64,000 nt of DNA, from positions 62,001-126,000 of the forward strand of contig NZ_FOHA01000002.1 of assembly GCF_900111355.1 (NCBI RefSeq), in the 5' to 3' direction. How positions within the stretch are numbered: the first letter of the stretch is position 1; each line of letters starts with the position of its first letter. Of this stretch, positions 1 through 8,930 are shown piece after piece. The DNA comes from Isobaculum melis. Lineage in GTDB: Bacteria; Bacillota; Bacilli; Lactobacillales; Carnobacteriaceae. The notes under the pieces are model-generated. The model was not told the DNA's origin. It did no database searches and worked only from the letters and a program-made list of their open reading frames with translations. The translations under genes and the position numbers were made by a program.

Positions 1-692
1 TCTTCACCAATTGTTATCACATGACCACTATTTTTATACCAATGAAACGATGTTTGACTGTTTTCAAGTGCCTCTTCAAGTAAATAAGCATTATTTGCAT
101 CAATTAATTCATCTTTACCTGATTGGCAAATCAGTGTAGGAATGCGAATTTCCTTTAACTGCTCTTGGATAACCGGTAAAAAGTGGCTGATTGCTAGCAA
201 CTGTTGGGTTAATAATTGCTCAATCTGTGGCATTTCTGCTTCAATCACTTCTGGTGCAATACCTGCGTATGTTTTTACCTCTTTCACATACTGTAAAAAG
301 CCTTTCTGAATCGCTGAGTTATCTGATAAAAACAACGGTGAGCACAATGTTCCTACCCCGACTAAAGGAAAGTGTTCTGCTGCTTTCATGGTAAACATAC
401 CACCTAGTGAAAAACCAATAATTGCAATCTTTTCATACCCTTTTTCTTTCAAAAAGTGAAGCGCTTCTTGTGTATCACGCCACCAATCTTCTGGTGTATG
501 GGCTAAAATATCTTCTGGATGAGCTGTTGCATGTCCACTAAAATGTGGTGCATAAACCGTATAATCATGCCTTTCCAAAAAACGTCCTAGCATCCGAAAA
601 TCATTCGAGGTTCCAGTATAACTATGGAGCAATAAGATTGCGCGCTTTCCTTTTTCAAAGAAAAAAGGTTTTGGTAGTTGAAGTGTTTTCAT
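1..692 (-). CDS. est: Carboxylesterase, Est30/YvaK type (3' end cut by window)
   Basis: Alpha/beta-hydrolase expected to cleave short-chain esters in the cytoplasm. The 230 visible residues start at an ATG (692) behind a G-rich Shine-Dalgarno. The nucleophile elbow GFSLGG, a candidate catalytic Asp in SGKDELID and the His in NSGHVIT are all present, so only a short C-terminal tail is missing. The HSYTG motif near the N-terminus fits the oxyanion-hole region of this family. In Bacillus the same gene lies between secG and rnr; here secG lies about 410 bases upstream on the same strand, which supports the assignment. The 3' end, and any rnr or smpB beyond it, lie outside the window. Confidence 0.85.
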   Translation of the reverse strand, partial: MKTLQLPKPFFFEKGKRAILLLHSYTGTSNDFRMLGRFLERHDYTVYAPHFSGHATAHPEDILAHTPEDWWRDTQEALHFLKEKGYEKIAIIGFSLGGMFTMKAAEHFPLVGVGTLCSPLFLSDNSAIQKGFLQYVKEVKTYAGIAPEVIEAEMPQIEQLLTQQLLAISHFLPVIQEQLKEIRIPTLICQSGKDELIDANNAYLLEEALENSQTSFHWYKNSGHVITIGE

Positions 693-770
693 TTGATTTC
701 CCCCTAAGTCATCAAGCTTGATAGATTCATTTTAACCTAAATCATGTTTGATAAAAAGCTTATTCTCTTA

Positions 771-817
771 TGACCTGTCTAAAAACTACAGTAGTATCTG
801 ATTTTTTTGAGACAGGT
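771..817. repeat. Intergenic inverted repeat
   Basis: Perfect 9-bp arms GACCTGTCT (771-779) and AGACAGGTC (809-817) flank an AT-rich loop that contains a smaller palindrome (CTACAGTAG). It lies in the est promoter region, upstream of the est start. It could be a regulator site, a dispersed palindrome or a weak bidirectional terminator; the sequence does not decide. Confidence 0.5.
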
Positions 818-910
818 CCTATATTTTAAAAGATTTAAGCCTTTCATTGCTTTAAATTTTTTGATTCAAACTAGCTTACAAAAGCTTTAAGAGCTTAAAA
901 ACACAAAATA

Positions 911-1062
911 CTTTTCAGTTCAAAGTCAAGCTTGTGCTTGATTTGTTTCATGTTTCTAAGAGGCAAAGCCTAACAACTTTAAAAGCCTTTTCGGTTCAAA
1001 GTCAAGCTCGCGCTTGATTTGTTTCATGTTTCTAAGAGGCAAAGCCTCTAAGAACCATGAAA
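911..1062 (+). repeat. Two copies of a two-hairpin intergenic repeat
   Basis: Copy 1 (911-971) and copy 2 (986-1062) are nearly identical over about 60 bases. Each has a short hairpin (arms TCAAGC/GCTTGA) followed by TTTGTTTCATGTTTCTAAG. In copy 2 the second half closes into a long hairpin (TTTCATG...CATGAAA with an AGGC/GCCT core); in copy 1 that hairpin is truncated. Diverged relatives lie at 33184-33225 and 43084-43151. It looks like a REP- or MITE-like dispersed element. Confidence 0.7.
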
Positions 1063-1092
1063 AAAAAAAAACCACCCGAATAAACAGGTGGC
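1057..1092 (-). terminator. Rho-independent terminator of secG
   Basis: Read on the minus strand, a CCACC/GGTGG hairpin is followed at once by an uninterrupted T-run of more than ten bases, just after the secG stop. The T-run abuts the second hairpin repeat. Confidence 0.85.
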
Positions 1093-1105
1093 AAGTTATT
1101 TTTTG

Positions 1106-1342
1106 TTAGTTTGCTGACAAATATGCAAGCGCTAATGCTAAACCAAAGAAAATAATTCCTAAAACTGTTGTCACACGAATTAATACTGCTTCAAAACCGC
1201 GTGCTTTTTGTTTTCCAAATAGTTGCTCCGCTCCGCCAGTAAGGGCGCTGGTAGCGCTATTGGTTTTTGTTGGTTGCATTGTGATTACTATAATTAAAAT
1301 AACAGATATTACTAACATAGCAATGAAAAGTGGTTTATACAA
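1106..1342 (-). CDS. secG: Preprotein translocase subunit SecG
   Basis: Small membrane subunit of the SecYEG channel, which aids protein export. The 78-residue protein has two hydrophobic segments (about 3-22 and 52-76). The linker carries the family signature GGAEQLFGKQKARG. The start is TTG at 1342, preceded by GGGAGGG at good spacing. Length and topology match Gram-positive SecG. A terminator follows directly, and est lies downstream with its own spacing, so secG may be transcribed alone. Confidence 0.93.
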   Translation of the reverse strand: MYKPLFIAMLVISVILIIVITMQPTKTNSATSALTGGAEQLFGKQKARGFEAVLIRVTTVLGIIFFGLALALAYLSAN

Positions 1343-1581
1343 ATCTATTGCCCTCCCGTCAAAAATCGTTTCATAACACTACCACTTTATCATATTTAGC
1401 AGGAGAATGCTAGAAATAATTTATTCCGCTATGTCCATGATTGTTTGTAGTCTTGGTTTTAGTTACTGCATTTTTAAGTATCGCAACTATTTTGTATCTA
1501 AAAGCTTTTAATTATCTGCTATTTCTTGGCTCGTTAAAAATGAAGCTGCTAGGCCTCTTCTCCCAGTACTTTGAAATAAGT

Positions 1582-1613
1582 AAAGGCTGTAATCAAATGA
1601 ATGATGACAGCCT
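1582..1613 (-). terminator. Probable terminator of the ABC exporter operon
   Basis: Arms AGGCTGT and ACAGCCT lie just past the stop of the ABC gene at 1622. The T-run is short and interrupted, so strength is uncertain. Confidence 0.5.
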
Positions 1614-1621
1614 AACTTTGA

Positions 1622-3427
1622 TTAATCTAATTCTATTTGACCTGTATATAATTTATAATACATGCCTTTTTTCTGAATCAACTCTTCATGATTGCCACGC
1701 TCTACAATTTCGCCATGGTCTAAGACCATTATCACATCTGCATTTCGAATCGTTGATAAGCGATGGGCAATGACAAAGGAAGTTCTCCCTGTCATCAGCT
1801 GATCCATTCCTGTTGTAATGAGTTGTTCTGTATGTGAGTCAATCGAACTTGTGGCTTCATCTAAGATTAAAACATTTGGATTGGCAACAGCTGCACGAGC
1901 TATCGCTAATAATTGTCGTTGTCCTTGACTTAAGTTTCCACCATCACCAGATAAAATCGTATCATAGCCTCTTGGCAAACGTTTAATAAAGTCATGGGCA
2001 TTGGCAAGTTTTGCTGCTTCAATGACCTCTACATTGGATGCATCTAAACGGCCATAACGAATATTTTCCATCACACTTCCTGTAAATAAATGGGTATCTT
2101 GTAGCACAATTGACATAGTACTTCTTAAATCTGCTTTTTTAATCGTTGTAATCGGCAAGCCATCATAGAGAATCTCACCTGTATCGATTTCATAAAAACG
2201 ATTAATTAAGTTGGTAATGGTTGTTTTACCTGCACCTGTTGCACCAACAAAAGCCACTTTTAAACCTGGCTTTGCCCAGACATTAATGTGTTTTAAGACG
2301 GGCTCTTCTGGCGTATAGCCAAATGAAACATCTTTTAGCTCAATATTTCCTACAACTGGAATGCGTTGATTTTCTGTAAGCCAAAAATTACCTGTCTCTG
2401 TTCTTTCCAAAGTCACAGTTCCATCATCTACTTCTGATGAAATCTCCATAATTGCAAAAATCCGTTCTGCTCCTGCTAAAGCTGCTAATAACGTATTGGT
2501 TTGTTGTGAAACTTGCGAAAGTGGCTGTGAAAAGGTTCTGGAATACTGTAAAAATGATCCCAGTGAACCAATATCAAGCATTCCTCTAACAACCATTAAA
2601 CCACCTAAGCTAGCTGTTAAAGCATAGCTGACAAAACTGGTATTTCCAAGAATCGGCATCATCGCATTAGATAAGGTTTGTGCTTTTTGTGATGCACCTT
2701 GTAAGGCTTCATTACGCACATCAAAACCAGCCATTACCTCATCTTCATGATTAAATACCTTTACAACTTTTTGGCCTTCTACATATTCTTCAATATAACT
2801 ATTTGTATTCCCTAAAAATTGTTGCTGTTGACCAAAATAATATGAACTTTTTCCACCAATCACTTTAATAATCAAAATCATCACTAAGACCATGACCACA
2901 ATCACAATGGTTAAAATAGGACTGATAATCAGCATCATCACAAAGGTTCCTGTAATTGTTAGGAAAGCCGCTAAAATTTGCGTAACACTATTGTTTAAAG
3001 CTTCCTGAATATTATCAACATCATTGGTAAAACGACTCATAATATCTCCATTATTGGTACGATCAAAGAAACCAATCGGTAAATCTTGTAAATGATCAAA
3101 TAAATCTTGTCTTAACTTCTGAATCGTATTTTGCGAAATTTGAATCATGATTCGGTTATAGCCATAGGTTGCAAGGACACCAAACAAATAAATAACCCCA
3201 ACAACCATTAAAATACGAGCTAATCCACCTAAATCCCCAGGTAAAATATAATCATTAATAATCGGACGAATAAAGTAAGTCCCTGCAATCCCCGCACCTG
3301 TGCTTAAAATAATACAAATCACAACACTGAATAAAGCTAATTTATTCATCATCAGATAAGAGAGTAGCTGCTGCAAAGTTTTAGCCAAATGCTGCGGTTT
3401 ACGCTTCATTGATTTCTGTTTTGCCAT
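1622..3427 (-). CDS. Heterodimeric ABC multidrug exporter, subunit with the canonical ATP site
   Basis: Half-transporter of 601 residues: an N-terminal six-helix exporter domain (about 30-330) and an ATPase domain (about 360-600). It shows Walker A GATGAGKTT, signature LSQGQ and Walker B LILDEATS with the catalytic Glu. The altered signature (LSQGQ, not LSGGQ) pairs with the degenerate Walker B of its neighbour, as in heterodimeric exporters of the LmrCD, EfrAB and YfiBC type. The start overlaps the neighbour's stop by one base, which implies translational coupling. The likely role is efflux of drugs or lipophilic compounds; the substrate is unknown. Confidence 0.88.
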   Translation of the reverse strand: MAKQKSMKRKPQHLAKTLQQLLSYLMMNKLALFSVVICIILSTGAGIAGTYFIRPIINDYILPGDLGGLARILMVVGVIYLFGVLATYGYNRIMIQISQNTIQKLRQDLFDHLQDLPIGFFDRTNNGDIMSRFTNDVDNIQEALNNSVTQILAAFLTITGTFVMMLIISPILTIVIVVMVLVMILIIKVIGGKSSYYFGQQQQFLGNTNSYIEEYVEGQKVVKVFNHEDEVMAGFDVRNEALQGASQKAQTLSNAMMPILGNTSFVSYALTASLGGLMVVRGMLDIGSLGSFLQYSRTFSQPLSQVSQQTNTLLAALAGAERIFAIMEISSEVDDGTVTLERTETGNFWLTENQRIPVVGNIELKDVSFGYTPEEPVLKHINVWAKPGLKVAFVGATGAGKTTITNLINRFYEIDTGEILYDGLPITTIKKADLRSTMSIVLQDTHLFTGSVMENIRYGRLDASNVEVIEAAKLANAHDFIKRLPRGYDTILSGDGGNLSQGQRQLLAIARAAVANPNVLILDEATSSIDSHTEQLITTGMDQLMTGRTSFVIAHRLSTIRNADVIMVLDHGEIVERGNHEELIQKKGMYYKLYTGQIELD

Positions 3428-5157
3428 TAAACTTCAGCTCCTCTCTCTTGTGTTTCATAAATATCTGTATAAATCGCATTCGTACCCAGTAATTCCTCAT
3501 GTGTACCTAGCCCATTTATTTCGCCTTCATTCAGTACCATAATTTGATCAGCACCTGCAATTGAAGAAATACGTTGCGCAATAATAATGACAGTAGTATC
3601 TGGTAAATGATGGAAGAACGCCTCTCTAATTTTCCCATCTGTCTCCGTATCCACAGCAGAGGTTGAATCATCTAGTATTAAAATCTTAGGTTGTTTTAAA
3701 ATAGCCCTGGCAATACATAACCGTTGTTTTTGCCCCCCAGATAAATTGCCTCCACCTTGTTCTAATACGGTTTGATAACCATCTGGAAAGTCCATAATAA
3801 AATCATGTGCTTGTGCATATTGAGCGGCCTGCATGATTTCCTCATCCGTTGCATGCTCATTTCCCCACATTAAATTCTCACGAATTGTACCAGAAAATAA
3901 GGTGTTTTTTTGTAGCACCATCGCTACACTATCACGTAATGTTTTGATTTTATATTGACGAATGTTTTTTCCTCCAACATAAATTTCACCATCATCAATA
4001 TCATATAATCTTGGAATCAGCTGAACTAAGGAAGATTTTCCTGAACCAGTTGGTCCAATAATCCCCAAAATATGCCCACTTTCAATGGAGAAATTAAGCT
4101 GCTTTAAGATCTCATCATCAGAGTTTCCACCATAAGAAAAGTCCACATCTTTAAAGGTAATTGCGCCATTTGCAACAGGAATATCAATAACTACATCATC
4201 GTCATTGATTTCAGATTTAGTCTCTAAGACCTCGACAACACGCTGAACACTTGCTTTCGTTCTAGTGATCATAATAAAAACAAAGGAAAGCATCATTAAG
4301 GACATTAAAATTTGCGAAATATACGCAATAAAGCTTAATAATTCACCAGCGCCAATCACATTGGTATTGACCAAATTCCCACCAAACCAAAGGACAGCAA
4401 TCATACAGCTATAAACGGTCAACTGCATCGTTGGCATATTAAACATAATCACTTTCATTGCATGTAAGGCTGATTTTTTATAATTGGCGTTTTCAGCAGC
4501 AAATTTGGCTTTCTCTTCTTTGCCTCGAACAAAAGATTTAACCACACGAATTCCGATAAAGTTTTCTTGTAATACACGATTTAAACGGTCAATCGCTCGT
4601 TGTAATGAGAAAAATCTTGGAAATGCTGTGCGAACGATGAAGAATAAGGTGATGCCTAAAAAAGGCGTCGCAACAAGGAAGATTAGGGATAATTCCTGAT
4701 TGATTTGAAAAGCTAAAATAATAGCAAATACGAGCATAAGTGGTGCTCTCACAAGTAAACGTAGCATCGCAATGAGGGTCATTTGAATATTATTGGTATC
4801 ATTTGTCATTCTTGTAATCAAAGAAGAGGTAGAAAAACGATCCACATTACTAAATGAAAAATTTTGAATGGCTTTCATTTCTGCCTGTCTAATTTCAGCA
4901 CCTACACCTGTTCCAGCAGTTGCCGCAAAATAAGCACCTAGTGCACCTGCAATCATGGCAATAATCGCTAAAACAACCATAATCATGCCATGGAAAAAAA
5001 TATAATCTAGGTCTTTATTGGCAATCCCATTATCAATAATGAGGGCCATCATAATGGGTTGAACAACATCACAAATGACTTCAATTGCAATGAAAAACAA
5101 ACAATATAATGGATATTTTTTAAATTTACTTGCATATGGGGTTAAACTTTTTATCAT
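3427..5157 (-). CDS. Heterodimeric ABC multidrug exporter, subunit with the degenerate ATP site
   Basis: Half-transporter of 576 residues with an N-terminal membrane domain (about 15-310) and a C-terminal ATPase domain. Walker A is GPTGSGKSS and the signature is a canonical LSGGQKQR, but Walker B reads LILDDSTSAVD, so the catalytic Glu is Asp. It resembles YfiB/EfrA-type subunits. It is the first of the two transporter genes and follows the marR-type gene by 11 bases, so the three probably form one operon under MarR control. Confidence 0.88.
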   Translation of the reverse strand: MIKSLTPYASKFKKYPLYCLFFIAIEVICDVVQPIMMALIIDNGIANKDLDYIFFHGMIMVVLAIIAMIAGALGAYFAATAGTGVGAEIRQAEMKAIQNFSFSNVDRFSTSSLITRMTNDTNNIQMTLIAMLRLLVRAPLMLVFAIILAFQINQELSLIFLVATPFLGITLFFIVRTAFPRFFSLQRAIDRLNRVLQENFIGIRVVKSFVRGKEEKAKFAAENANYKKSALHAMKVIMFNMPTMQLTVYSCMIAVLWFGGNLVNTNVIGAGELLSFIAYISQILMSLMMLSFVFIMITRTKASVQRVVEVLETKSEINDDDVVIDIPVANGAITFKDVDFSYGGNSDDEILKQLNFSIESGHILGIIGPTGSGKSSLVQLIPRLYDIDDGEIYVGGKNIRQYKIKTLRDSVAMVLQKNTLFSGTIRENLMWGNEHATDEEIMQAAQYAQAHDFIMDFPDGYQTVLEQGGGNLSGGQKQRLCIARAILKQPKILILDDSTSAVDTETDGKIREAFFHHLPDTTVIIIAQRISSIAGADQIMVLNEGEINGLGTHEELLGTNAIYTDIYETQERGAEV

Positions 5158-5168
5158 TCAAACAACTC

Positions 5169-5600
5169 CTATTTTGATTTTTTGATATTTTTAGAAATTT
5201 GATTTACAAATTGAAATAATAAATCTTTATCAGCTTGACTGAAGCCAACAAACAAACCATCTTCCATGGCATGCAACATATCAAAGGTATCTTCACGAAG
5301 CTGTTTACCAGTAGCTGTTAAATGAATCCGATTATAACGCATATCATTTTCTTGTGGCACTTTCTCTAATTGACCTGCTGTTACCATTTTTTTAATGGCC
5401 ATGGCAATATGTGGGGGTGATACATTCAATCGATTGGAAATTTCTACTTGGCTTAAATAGGAATCCTCTCCAAAGCTATGCAAAATTCTTAGCTGTGAAA
5501 GATGAATGCCCTTCTTTTCTAGTTTTTCATCTGTAAAAGAACGATGACAACGCTCCATTTTCCGTAAAGCAAAAGCCAATTCTTTATTTGTCACTGCCAT
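5169..5600 (-). CDS. MarR-family transcriptional regulator of the ABC exporter
   Basis: A 143-residue winged-helix regulator. The ATG at 5600 is preferred because GGAAAGGAG sits at proper spacing; a longer 184-residue frame has no ribosome site and would run through the operator. The recognition helix region (SQVEISNRLNVSPPHIAMAIKKM) and the wing (NDMRYNRIHLTATG) are typical. It precedes the two ABC genes. Homologues usually repress their own promoter and release it on binding drugs or phenolics. The ligand is not evident. Confidence 0.87.
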   Translation of the reverse strand: MAVTNKELAFALRKMERCHRSFTDEKLEKKGIHLSQLRILHSFGEDSYLSQVEISNRLNVSPPHIAMAIKKMVTAGQLEKVPQENDMRYNRIHLTATGKQLREDTFDMLHAMEDGLFVGFSQADKDLLFQFVNQISKNIKKSK

Positions 5601-5620
5601 TTTTAAGTCTCCTTTCCACT

Positions 5621-5653
5621 TAGTTAACGACTTAATAGTTAAGTACTTAACTA
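5621..5653. promoter_or_regulatory. Probable MarR operator
   Basis: A perfect 18-bp palindrome, TAGTTAAGTACTTAACTA (5636-5653), lies 36 bases upstream of the marR start. A second partial copy, TAGTTAACGACTTAA, adjoins it (5621-5635). Size and position suit a MarR dimer site for autorepression. Confidence 0.75.
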
Positions 5654-5771
5654 TTAGTCTAGCATGATACCAAATAAAAAACAATTGATTCTCATCATCA
5701 GAACCAATTGTTTTACTATTCATTATTCACTGAGTTGATGGTAGCATTAAATGAGTTATTTTATACCTTAT

Positions 5772-7478
5772 TTAAAACCATTCTTCGCGCTCAATTAAAG
5801 GGGTTTGATATTCATGTCTAATCCCTAACACATGCTCTGCTATATGGGCGGCATGGTCACTGACACGCTCTAAATTTGAAGCAATATCTACAAATAGAAT
5901 TCCATCAGATGGACGTCCTGTACCATCATTTAGCATTCTTGTATATTTTTTACGCAATAAACGTTCCATTGCATTAATTTGTTCTTCTCGTTTCATGATT
6001 TTCTGAGCTAACTCTGTATCCCCCGATTCATAAGCTTGAATCGCATCATGAATATTTTTGCCTACCTTATTAAACATATTCACCATATCATCATCAAATA
6101 AGACTTTGCCTTCACGTGATGATTTCTTGCCTTCTTTTTTGTCTTTAGCCAATTGTTTTTTCTCAACCCGAACAGCTTCTTGGATATTCTCCATAATGTT
6201 TTCACAATGGTCGCCCATTCGTTCAAAATCTTTGGTCATTTCCATCATTGAAGTTTGCTCTTCATTTTCATTATTGGTTAAATTCACAGTAGAGAGCTTC
6301 ATTAAATATTCTGTTAACCTGCGATCAAAATTATCCACTGCCTCTTCTAATTGTAACGCATTGGTTTGATCCCCATCTTTTTGCTTTTCATAGTAATTAA
6401 AGGTTGCTTTAAATTCCTCTTCAACAAAATGGCCCATTTGAATCAGCTCTTGTTTCGCTTGATTTAATGCCATACTAGGGGCTGTTTGCATAATTCGCGT
6501 ATCTAAATGTGAATTATATTGAATAATTGATTCTTTTCCTGGTACCAATTTTGTGACCAAGTAAGCAATTTGATTAATAAACCAAAATTGAATCAATAAA
6601 TTAGAGAGATTAAAAATACCATGAGCAAAAGCAATCTGCATTTCTGGGTTTAAGCCTAAGTAGCCACTCAGGTTCGTAATTACATAAGTAAAGGGTTGTA
6701 ATAGAACCGTGAAAATAACGGCGCCAACCAAATTAAAAATCACATGAGAGCCAGCTGTTCTTCTTGCTGCAACACTAGCACCTAAAGCTGCTAAAACGGC
6801 AGTAATGGTTGTCCCAATATTGTCTCCAAATAAAATAGGTAAGGCTGCTTGTAGTGTCACACTGCCCTGTGCATAGAGCTGTTGTAAAATCCCAACAGTT
6901 GCACTAGAGCTTTGTAGTACCATTGTTAAAAGCGTTCCAATTCCAACTCCTAAAATTGGCTGATCCGCTACCTTTAGCATTAAATCTGCAAAGACAGGTG
7001 ACTCTTGTAAAGGTGCCATTCCCTTGCCCATTAATTCAAGTCCATAGAATAATGCACCAAAACCAAAAGCAATTTGCCCAAAATTATTAATGAACTGACG
7101 TTTTGAGAAAAATAAACAAAAAGCACCAACTGCAATAATTGGTAAAGCATATGCCCCTAAGTTAATCCCTATAATAAAGGCTGTGACAGTGGTTCCAACA
7201 TTTGCACCCATAATGACACCAATGGCTTGCTTAAGCGTCATAAAGCCTGCGCTAACAAGTCCTACAGCGAGCACAGTCGTACCAGAACTACTTTGAATTA
7301 AAGCTGTGACTACAATTCCAGCAAGCACTGAACGCAGTGGTGTTGAAGTAAAACGATTCAGTATTTCCCTAAGATTATCTCCGGCTGATTGTTGCAAGCC
7401 ATCTCCCATATACTTAATACCAAACAGGAAAATACCTAAGCCTCCAGCAAATTGAAATAGCATTTCTTGAATCTCCAC
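5772..7478 (-). CDS. Na+/phosphate cotransporter with C-terminal PhoU domain
   Basis: Type II Na/Pi cotransporter (NptA/YjbB-like), about 568 residues. The membrane half holds the duplicated QSSS motif typical of the family (TALIQSSSGTTVL and MVLQSSSATVGIL). The C-terminal part (about residues 340-560) is a helical PhoU-like domain with metal-binding style E/DxxxD patterns. The GTG at 7478 is chosen because AGGAGG lies just ahead of it; the in-frame ATG at 7508 would place that ribosome site inside the gene. It imports phosphate, and the PhoU part may gate transport. No partner gene adjoins it. Confidence 0.87.
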   Translation of the reverse strand: MEIQEMLFQFAGGLGIFLFGIKYMGDGLQQSAGDNLREILNRFTSTPLRSVLAGIVVTALIQSSSGTTVLAVGLVSAGFMTLKQAIGVIMGANVGTTVTAFIIGINLGAYALPIIAVGAFCLFFSKRQFINNFGQIAFGFGALFYGLELMGKGMAPLQESPVFADLMLKVADQPILGVGIGTLLTMVLQSSSATVGILQQLYAQGSVTLQAALPILFGDNIGTTITAVLAALGASVAARRTAGSHVIFNLVGAVIFTVLLQPFTYVITNLSGYLGLNPEMQIAFAHGIFNLSNLLIQFWFINQIAYLVTKLVPGKESIIQYNSHLDTRIMQTAPSMALNQAKQELIQMGHFVEEEFKATFNYYEKQKDGDQTNALQLEEAVDNFDRRLTEYLMKLSTVNLTNNENEEQTSMMEMTKDFERMGDHCENIMENIQEAVRVEKKQLAKDKKEGKKSSREGKVLFDDDMVNMFNKVGKNIHDAIQAYESGDTELAQKIMKREEQINAMERLLRKKYTRMLNDGTGRPSDGILFVDIASNLERVSDHAAHIAEHVLGIRHEYQTPLIEREEWF

Positions 7479-7621
7479 AATGGTTCCTCCTAATGTTTTT
7501 ATTACCAAAATGATTAATCTATTGTTGCAGAAAAAAATAAAAACAAACTCAATTCCATAGTACTAGACAAAACCCATCATTGTAAACCATAATTTGAAAA
7601 ACCTTGCATCTTTTTTTAAAT

Positions 7622-7657
7622 AAAAAAGAAGAGAATTGCTAGATTGCCAATCTCTTC
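7622..7657 (-). terminator. Rho-independent terminator
   Basis: A GAAGAGA/TCTCTTC hairpin followed by a T-run on the minus strand, just past the lipoprotein gene. Confidence 0.8.
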
Positions 7658-7671
7658 CTTACTAAATCATT

Positions 7672-8340
7672 TTAATCTTCTAAACTAATATCAGCAAAAT
7701 CTTCCACACCTAATAATGTCGCAATAAAAATCACACTAATTTCCTTCATTGCAGCGTCATCAACTGTCCATTTATTCTGTTCCTTTTCCAAGGTTAATGA
7801 AACAATTACAGGTTCATCTGTTGCTTCTGCATTTTCAATTGCAGTAGTGAAAGACTTTAACATCATTTCCAATGCTTCAGCTTGATCAAGATCTGGATGC
7901 TTCATTGCTTGTTTTTGGAGATCAGCGCCATATGCCTTTAAGACAGCCGTAAAATCAAGTCCTGTTACTGCAACTTCTAGTTCAACCGAATCTTTATCTT
8001 TGCTCACTTCTTTAATTTTATAACTGGCTTTTTCTTTGACACTTCCCATAAAGCTCTCAAAAAGTTGATCTGTATCCTCATCTGTTAGTCCCATGTTACC
8101 AGCTGCTGAAGTTAAAAAACCTTCTGTAAAGGCATCTTTAATATCATTTGCTTGTTTTTCAAGTTCTTTTGCATTTGAAAAAGTCGTTTTGAATGCTTTA
8201 CTCTCTTTATCATAAACAAAGCGATCAATTAATAAACTTCCTGCTTTCTCTGCTGAAACACTTTTATTTCCACAGCCAGCAATCACTAATATGACTAATA
8301 ATAAACTGGTCATTAAAGCCATCATTTTTTTCTTGGTCAT
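7672..8340 (-). CDS. Lipoprotein, DUF5105-like
   Basis: A 222-residue secreted lipoprotein. The start at 8340 (MTKKKMM) follows GGAGG; an upstream ATG lacks a ribosome site. A hydrophobic signal segment ends in a lipobox VIAGC, so the Cys should be lipidated. The mature part is acidic and helix-rich with a core like DUF5105-type proteins. Function is unknown. It stands alone with its own terminator. Confidence 0.75.
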   Translation of the reverse strand: MTKKKMMALMTSLLLVILVIAGCGNKSVSAEKAGSLLIDRFVYDKESKAFKTTFSNAKELEKQANDIKDAFTEGFLTSAAGNMGLTDEDTDQLFESFMGSVKEKASYKIKEVSKDKDSVELEVAVTGLDFTAVLKAYGADLQKQAMKHPDLDQAEALEMMLKSFTTAIENAEATDEPVIVSLTLEKEQNKWTVDDAAMKEISVIFIATLLGVEDFADISLED

Positions 8341-8531
8341 TATGTAATCCTCCAATATTTTAATTCGCAACATGCTCATCGTAACATAGATAATTTGGAA
8401 AAAATAGGCATATTTTTTAGAAATATCTTTTTAAAAAGTAAGCTTTTGAATCGCTACTTTAAGTCTTTATCTGACAAAATTAATGCAGGATAACGTATAA
8501 TAAAAGCAAAATTCATTTTGGAGGTTTATTG

Positions 8532-8873
8532 ATGACAATCATTGAAGCGTATATTAGGAATGCTCCCCAAGAAAAACAGCAACTATTAACTGAACTCTAT
8601 CAACTCATTAAAGCAACCGTTCCTGAAGCCAGTGAAAAGATTTCTTATGGCATGCCTACTTTTTATTTAAATGGAAATCTTGTTCATTTTGCAGCAGCTA
8701 AGCAGCATCTTGGTTTTTATCCTGCCCCCTCTGCTATTAGACAATTTAGTACTGAATTAACAGCATATAGAACCTCTAAAGGGGCTGTTCAATTTCCTTA
8801 TGACCAAAAGCTACCAACTGATTTAATTCAACAAATGGTTTTGTTTAGGGTTCAGGAGAATTTAGCAAAATAA
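8532..8873 (+). CDS. DUF1801 / YdhG-like protein
   Basis: A 113-residue cytoplasmic protein with the family features SYGMPTFY, a central FAAAKQHLGFYP and a C-terminal KGAVQFPYD. Relatives such as YdhG have been linked to iron delivery to frataxin, but most are uncharacterised. ATG at 8532 follows GGAGG; a TTG three bases earlier is too close to it. It is monocistronic, with a terminator after it. Confidence 0.8.
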   Translation: MTIIEAYIRNAPQEKQQLLTELYQLIKATVPEASEKISYGMPTFYLNGNLVHFAAAKQHLGFYPAPSAIRQFSTELTAYRTSKGAVQFPYDQKLPTDLIQQMVLFRVQENLAK

Positions 8874-8885
8874 ATTAATTCAGCT

Positions 8886-8930
8886 AAAAGCCAGTTCCAT
8901 TATTTTATCTAATGGAACTGGCTTTTATTT
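8886..8930 (+). terminator. Rho-independent terminator
   Basis: Long perfect arms AAAGCCAGTTCCATT / AATGGAACTGGCTTT followed by T-rich sequence. Confidence 0.88.

Noticed and set aside
1441..1773. 110-codon plus-strand frame
   Set aside because: Mostly antisense to the end of the ABC gene, covers its terminator, and has no ribosome site.
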